The notes under the pieces: generated by a model
What the model was told of the DNA's origin: nothing
Database searches by the model: none
The model's input: only the letters and a program-made list of their open reading frames with translations
Shown: positions 5,240 through 8,275 of the stretch, one piece after another
How the letters are laid out: every line of letters begins with the position of its first letter
Numbering within the stretch: position 1 is the stretch's first letter
Translations under genes and position numbers: made by a program
NCBI GenBank assembly: GCA_002308955.1
Contig: DBWJ01000021.1
Span: 26,159-34,433 of the forward strand
DNA length: 8,275 nt
Reading direction: 5' to 3'
Origin: Lachnoclostridium sp. UBA1241
GTDB lineage: Bacteria; Bacillota; Clostridia; Lachnospirales; Lachnospiraceae

Positions 5240-7687
5240 ATGGACAGATGGGCAAGAGCTAAGTACAATCCGATTCTCCCGGTTGGAGAGGACGGGCAGT
5301 TCGTAACCGGTGGTAAAGAGCACCGGGAGTTGTCGAAATACGCGGCAAAGGAAGGCATGGTTCTTCTGAAGAATGAGAACCGCACCCTGCCGCTTCAGGC
5401 AGGTGTTCCGCTTGCGTTACTCGGCAAGGGAACCTTTGATTACGTGCGTGGCGGCGGCGGAAGCGGCGACGTATACTGCGCGTATGCGAGGAACATCTAT
5501 GACGGTTTGAAAGAGGTCGGCGGACATGATGTTTATGAGCCGCTTTGCGATTTCTACCGCGATTACGTAAAGGAGCAGTACGAAAAAGGCTACGCTCCCG
5601 GCATGGTGATCGAGCCGGAGATTCCCGCAGAGCTTCTTAAGGAAGCAGCCGCTTTCTCGGACGTTGCGGTGGTTTCCCTGAGCCGTTTCAGCGGCGAGGG
5701 CTGGGATCGTTCGGAAATTTCGTTCTACGAGGACGAAGTGAACCCGTGGATCATCGGCCAGGACGACACCGGCTCCTTTGAGAATCTGTGTCTTTCCATG
5801 AACGAGCTTGCCGGGAAGATCTTCCCGAAGCGCGACTTCTACCTGTCCGACGAAGAGGAGAAGATGCTTGATCTGGTCCGCGCGAACTTCAAAACTGTTA
5901 TTGTTTTATTAAATGTCGGCGGAATGATGGACCTTTCCTTCCTCGGAAAGAAGAGCATGGACGCGGCGCTTTATCTGTGGTCTCCGGGTATGGAGGGCGG
6001 CACGGCTGCCGCAGAGCTTCTGTGCGGTATCGGCAACCCGAGCGGCAAGCTCCCGGACACCTTCGCGGATTCGCTCGACGCTTATCCGTCCACAAAGCGT
6101 TTCCACGAGAGCGGCCGTTACGCTCCGTATGACGAGGATATCTACGTCGGTTACCGTTATTTCGAAACGATTCCGGGCGCGAGGGAGCATGTCGTGTACC
6201 CGTTCGGTTTCGGTCTTTCGTATACGACATTCTCCGTTACGGCAAATGCCACGGAAATCTCCGATAAGGAAGTGGCCGTCGCATTTACCGTTAAGAACAC
6301 AGGAAACGTTCCCGGACGTGAGATCGTGCAGCTGTATCTCGAGGCTCCGCAGGGAAAGCTCGGCAAGGCCAAAAGAAGCCTGATCGGCTTCGCGAAGACC
6401 GAAGAACTGGAGCCCGGCGCTACCGAAAGCCTTCGTATCTCGGTTCCGGTTAATTCGTTCGCAAGCTATGACGATCTCGGTAAGATCGAAAAGGATTGCT
6501 ACGTGCTTGAAAAGGGCGAATACCGTTTCTATCTCGGACAGTCCTCCGAGGACCTGAGCGCACTCAGTGAGACGCTTGTGATTGCGGAAGACCGCATTAC
6601 GGAGCGGCTTTCCGACCTGCTTGCGCCCACGTCCCTTGAGGCGAGAATGCTTTCCGACGGAAGCATGGAAGCGCTTCCGCAGAAGGAACCTTACGATACC
6701 GATTATGACGCCATCGGAAGAGTGAAGAAGGGAGCGGATTCCGGTTATGTGCCGGCGACCCGTGCCCGCGAGCAGTTTTTGATTAACCGCCCGTACCGCG
6801 ATGACATCAAGCTTCCGAAGGAGATGGGCAAGAAGGCGACGCTTGAAGAGTTCATCGGAAGTCTCACCGACGAGGATCTTCGGAATCTGCTCGGCGGACA
6901 GCTGAATACCGGTATGGCGAACACGTTCGGTATGGGCAACCTGCCCGAGGCCGGAATTCCTTCGTTTATGACGGCTGACGGCCCCGCGGGCGTTCGTCTC
7001 GGCGCTTACTGCGGCGTCTATACGACCTGCTGGCCGTGCGCGACGCTTCTTGCATCGAGCTGGGATGAAAAGCTTCTGCATGCGGTCGGTAAAGCGGCCG
7101 GCGCGGAGCTTAAAGAGTGCAACATGTATATGTGGCTTGCTCCTGCGGTCAATATCCACCGTAACCCGATGTGCGGACGGAACTTCGAGTATTTCTCGGA
7201 GGATCCGCTTCTTGCCGGCAAGCTGGCAGCAGCCGAGGTAAGAGGAATTCAGGAGAACAAGGTTGCCGCGACGGTGAAGCATTTTGCATGCAACAACAAG
7301 GAAACAAACCGCATCTACTGCGATGCACGGGTATCTGCAAGAGCCCTTCGCGAGATTTACCTGAAGGTATTCGAGATCATCGTGAAGGAATCTAAGCCGT
7401 GGTGCGTTATGAGCTCCTACAACATCATCAACGGCCGCCGCTGCTCCGAGTCGAAGGAACTTTTGACCGACATCTTAAGAGGTGAGTGGGGCTTTGACGG
7501 ACTCGTGATGACCGACTGGTGGAACCGCGGCGAACACTACAAGGAAGTGCTTGCCGGCAACGACGTCAAGATGCCCGTCGGCTTCCCCGACCGCCTGAAG
7601 AAGGCAATGGAAATCGGCGTTCTGAAGCGCGAAGATCTGGAGCGGAGCGCGACCCGTCTGTTCCGTCTGTTCTTCCGGTTTGAGTAG
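5240..7687 (+). CDS. GH3 beta-glycosidase (beta-glucosidase/beta-xylosidase) with reversed domain order
   Basis: An 815-residue retaining glycosidase that releases terminal glucose or xylose from short oligosaccharides. Its domain order is permuted. The alpha/beta sandwich domain, normally C-terminal, comes first (about 25-300: EGMVLLKNENRTLPL near 38-52, and SRFSGEGWDRS at 148-158 with the likely acid/base Glu153). A fibronectin-III-like domain follows (about 315-450: YPFGFGLSYTTF at 320-331, VKNTGNVPGREIVQLYL at 351-367). After a linker comes the catalytic barrel, normally N-terminal (about 530-805: ADGPAGVR at 579-586, VKHFACNN from 679, and MTDWW with the nucleophile Asp759). Both catalytic residues are present, so activity is expected. 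This order is known from Butyrivibrio fibrisolvens and Ruminococcus albus enzymes. There is no signal peptide (MDRWARAKYNPILPVG), so it is probably cytoplasmic. The sequence alone does not choose between xylosidase and glucosidase, though the GH10 and GH51 neighbours favour xylo-oligosaccharides. It is the last gene of the unit. Confidence 0.95.
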   Translation: MDRWARAKYNPILPVGEDGQFVTGGKEHRELSKYAAKEGMVLLKNENRTLPLQAGVPLALLGKGTFDYVRGGGGSGDVYCAYARNIYDGLKEVGGHDVYEPLCDFYRDYVKEQYEKGYAPGMVIEPEIPAELLKEAAAFSDVAVVSLSRFSGEGWDRSEISFYEDEVNPWIIGQDDTGSFENLCLSMNELAGKIFPKRDFYLSDEEEKMLDLVRANFKTVIVLLNVGGMMDLSFLGKKSMDAALYLWSPGMEGGTAAAELLCGIGNPSGKLPDTFADSLDAYPSTKRFHESGRYAPYDEDIYVGYRYFETIPGAREHVVYPFGFGLSYTTFSVTANATEISDKEVAVAFTVKNTGNVPGREIVQLYLEAPQGKLGKAKRSLIGFAKTEELEPGATESLRISVPVNSFASYDDLGKIEKDCYVLEKGEYRFYLGQSSEDLSALSETLVIAEDRITERLSDLLAPTSLEARMLSDGSMEALPQKEPYDTDYDAIGRVKKGADSGYVPATRAREQFLINRPYRDDIKLPKEMGKKATLEEFIGSLTDEDLRNLLGGQLNTGMANTFGMGNLPEAGIPSFMTADGPAGVRLGAYCGVYTTCWPCATLLASSWDEKLLHAVGKAAGAELKECNMYMWLAPAVNIHRNPMCGRNFEYFSEDPLLAGKLAAAEVRGIQENKVAATVKHFACNNKETNRIYCDARVSARALREIYLKVFEIIVKESKPWCVMSSYNIINGRRCSESKELLTDILRGEWGFDGLVMTDWWNRGEHYKEVLAGNDVKMPVGFPDRLKKAMEIGVLKREDLERSATRLFRLFFRFE

Positions 7688-7738
7688 GAATTCAGGATGC
7701 TCTGTTCTTCCGCTTTGAGGAGGATTTTGAAACACTTT

Positions 7739-7769
7739 AAAATGAGGCTCGAAAGGGCCTCATTTTTTT
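7739..7769 (+). terminator. Rho-independent terminator of the GH10-SIMPL-GH3 unit
   Basis: ATGAGGCTC (7742-7750), the tetraloop GAAA (7751-7754) and GGGCCTCAT (7755-7763) form a 9-base stem with a single G-T wobble. A T-run to 7769 follows, and A residues before the stem can pair with it to extend the helix. It lies about 50 bases after the GH3 stop, the usual place for the end of an operon. Confidence 0.93.
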
Positions 7770-7772
7770 GCA

Positions 7773-7786
7773 TTTTTCGGGAAAAA
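7773..7786. promoter_or_regulatory. TTTTTC-GG-GAAAAA inverted repeat upstream of the ABC transporter promoter
   Basis: Two perfect 6-base arms flank GG. It ends four bases before the -35 box at 7791, so it could bind a regulator or act as an AT-rich upstream element. It resembles ATTTTCCGAAAAT at 2199-2211. It could also be incidental AT-rich sequence after the terminator. Confidence 0.3.
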
Positions 7787-7790
7787 CAGG

Positions 7791-7819
7791 TTGATTGTTG
7801 CGGGCAATTCGTGTATTAT
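7791..7819 (+). promoter_or_regulatory. Sigma-A-type promoter for the ABC transporter gene
   Basis: TTGATT (7791-7796) and TATTAT (7814-7819) lie 17 bases apart. Transcription would start near 7826, leaving a leader of about 88 bases before the ATG at 7914. Its place after a strong terminator shows that the ABC gene is a separate transcription unit. Confidence 0.65.
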
Positions 7820-7833
7820 CAAAGTGTATTATC
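7811..7833. repeat. Tandem GTGTATTATC repeat over the ABC promoter -10 region
   Basis: GTGTATTATC occurs at 7811-7820 and 7824-7833, a 13-base period separated by AAA. The first copy contains the -10 box. The second lies on the predicted transcription start and could be an alternative -10 box or, with the first, a binding site for a repressor. Confidence 0.7.
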
Positions 7834-7913
7834 TTGTGTTTTCATTCGTAAGCAAATACCATATATCGGGAATCTTCGCTCTTTGGGGATTCGGCGGAAG
7901 ACAGGAGGCATTT

Positions 7914-8275
7914 ATGCCCGGCATGTACGGCGGTCTCGGTCCGAGAGGGCATCTGACCGATGAGGAGAAGGCGAACAAACCGAAGGTTTCCAAAGAACTC
8001 GTATTCCGGATTCTCGGTTATCTGAAGCCTTACTGGATACAGTTCACATTTGTCTTTATAACGATTCTTCTTTCGGCGATCATCGGCCTGCTGCCGTCCA
8101 TCATTACCGGACGGATTGTCGACCAGGCACTTGTTAATCCGAACATGAAGCGTCTGCTGACGCTGTGCCTAGCTGCCTTCGCTGCGGTTGCCGTGAGCCA
8201 GGTCATCGGTGTTCTTGAGAGCTACATCAACGCCTGGATTTCCCAGCGCATCATCTTCGACATGAAGAACCAGAT
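7914..8275 (+). CDS. ABC exporter-type transporter (membrane domain fused to ATPase expected), N-terminal 120 residues
   Basis: The first 120 codons of an ABC exporter, the class in which a six-helix membrane domain precedes the ATPase in one chain and two chains pair to export drugs, lipids or peptides. A cytoplasmic, charged N-terminus (GPRGHLTDEEKANKPKVSKELVFRILGYLKPYW, about 9-41) leads into TM1 (about 42-65) and the typical GRIVDQAL (66-73). TM2 lies near 80-100, followed by NAWISQRIIFDMKNQ (106-120), the usual QRIxxDLRxQ motif of this family. The ATPase lies beyond the right edge. Such N-termini are common in paired ABC genes of Clostridia, so a partner half-transporter probably follows. 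The start is fixed by AGGAGG at 7903-7908, five bases upstream. It has its own promoter after the terminator and nothing ties it to xylan use. Confidence 0.92.
   Translation, partial: MPGMYGGLGPRGHLTDEEKANKPKVSKELVFRILGYLKPYWIQFTFVFITILLSAIIGLLPSIITGRIVDQALVNPNMKRLLTLCLAAFAAVAVSQVIGVLESYINAWISQRIIFDMKNQ

Noticed and set aside
5909..7282. Long minus-strand open frame of 457 codons opposite GH3
   Set aside because: It is antisense to well-supported GH3 sequence, rich in Arg and His with no family pattern, and has no promoter or ribosome binding site that I can see.
7863..7895. Possible leader structure before the ABC gene (GAATC/GATTC)
   Set aside because: The stem is five bases with a long loop and no terminator or riboswitch pattern. 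It is not enough to call an element.
7923..7925. Alternative ABC transporter start three codons downstream
   Set aside because: AGGAGG is five bases from 7914 but 14 from 7923, so the first ATG is the better choice.
7697..7963. 88-codon open frame between GH3 and the ABC gene
   Set aside because: It reads straight through the intrinsic terminator and the ABC promoter and into the ABC gene in a different frame, with no ribosome binding site.
1..8275. CRISPR array, tRNA/rRNA, insertion sequence or phage genes
   Set aside because: No regularly spaced repeats, tRNA-like cloverleaf, transposase motif or terminal inverted repeats were seen on either strand. The genes show ordinary operon spacing.

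Overview
The window looks like chromosomal DNA from a fibre-degrading Firmicute (Bacillota), most likely a gut or rumen member of the Lachnospiraceae. This is an inference. It rests on strong GGAGG-type ribosome binding sites, sigma-A-like promoters, moderately GC-rich coding sequence, a GH3 enzyme with the reversed domain order I associate with Butyrivibrio and Ruminococcus enzymes, and the N-terminal style of the last ABC transporter.

Layout. Positions 1-2103 are on the minus strand and form one leftward unit: a MATE-family transporter (565-2103), then, 24 bases on, a GH51 alpha-L-arabinofuranosidase that runs off the left edge (1-540). A 230-base divergent control region (2104-2333) holds two back-to-back promoters, each with 17-base spacing and the same TATACT -10 box. 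From there a rightward unit runs to 7687: a large GH10 endo-xylanase with two C-terminal CBM4_9-like domains (2334-4418), a SIMPL/DUF541 protein (4506-5171) and a domain-reversed GH3 beta-glycosidase (5240-7687). A clear intrinsic terminator at 7739-7769 closes it. A separate promoter then drives a drug/lipid-exporter-type ABC transporter half (7914 to the right edge).

How the genes work together. None of the three glycosidases shows a signal peptide, so together they look like a cytoplasmic line for arabinoxylan oligosaccharides: GH51 removes arabinose side groups, GH10 cuts the xylan backbone, and GH3 releases the terminal sugar (xylose or glucose). The oddities are CBM-like domains on an apparently intracellular xylanase, a MATE transporter where a sugar importer would be expected, and a SIMPL protein in the middle of a glycosidase operon. 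No classical sugar importer and no transcriptional regulator lies inside the window.

Regulatory structure. Short TTTTC/GAAAA inverted repeats turn up in all four gaps I checked for them (2104-2333, 4419-4505, 5172-5239, 7688-7913). A 16-base exact direct repeat straddles the end of the SIMPL gene and supplies the -35-like element of a possible internal promoter for GH3. I found no RNA genes, CRISPR arrays, insertion sequences or phage genes. I do not see a wholly new system; the most unusual items are the leaderless GH10-CBM-CBM protein and the MATE/SIMPL partnership with intracellular glycosidases.
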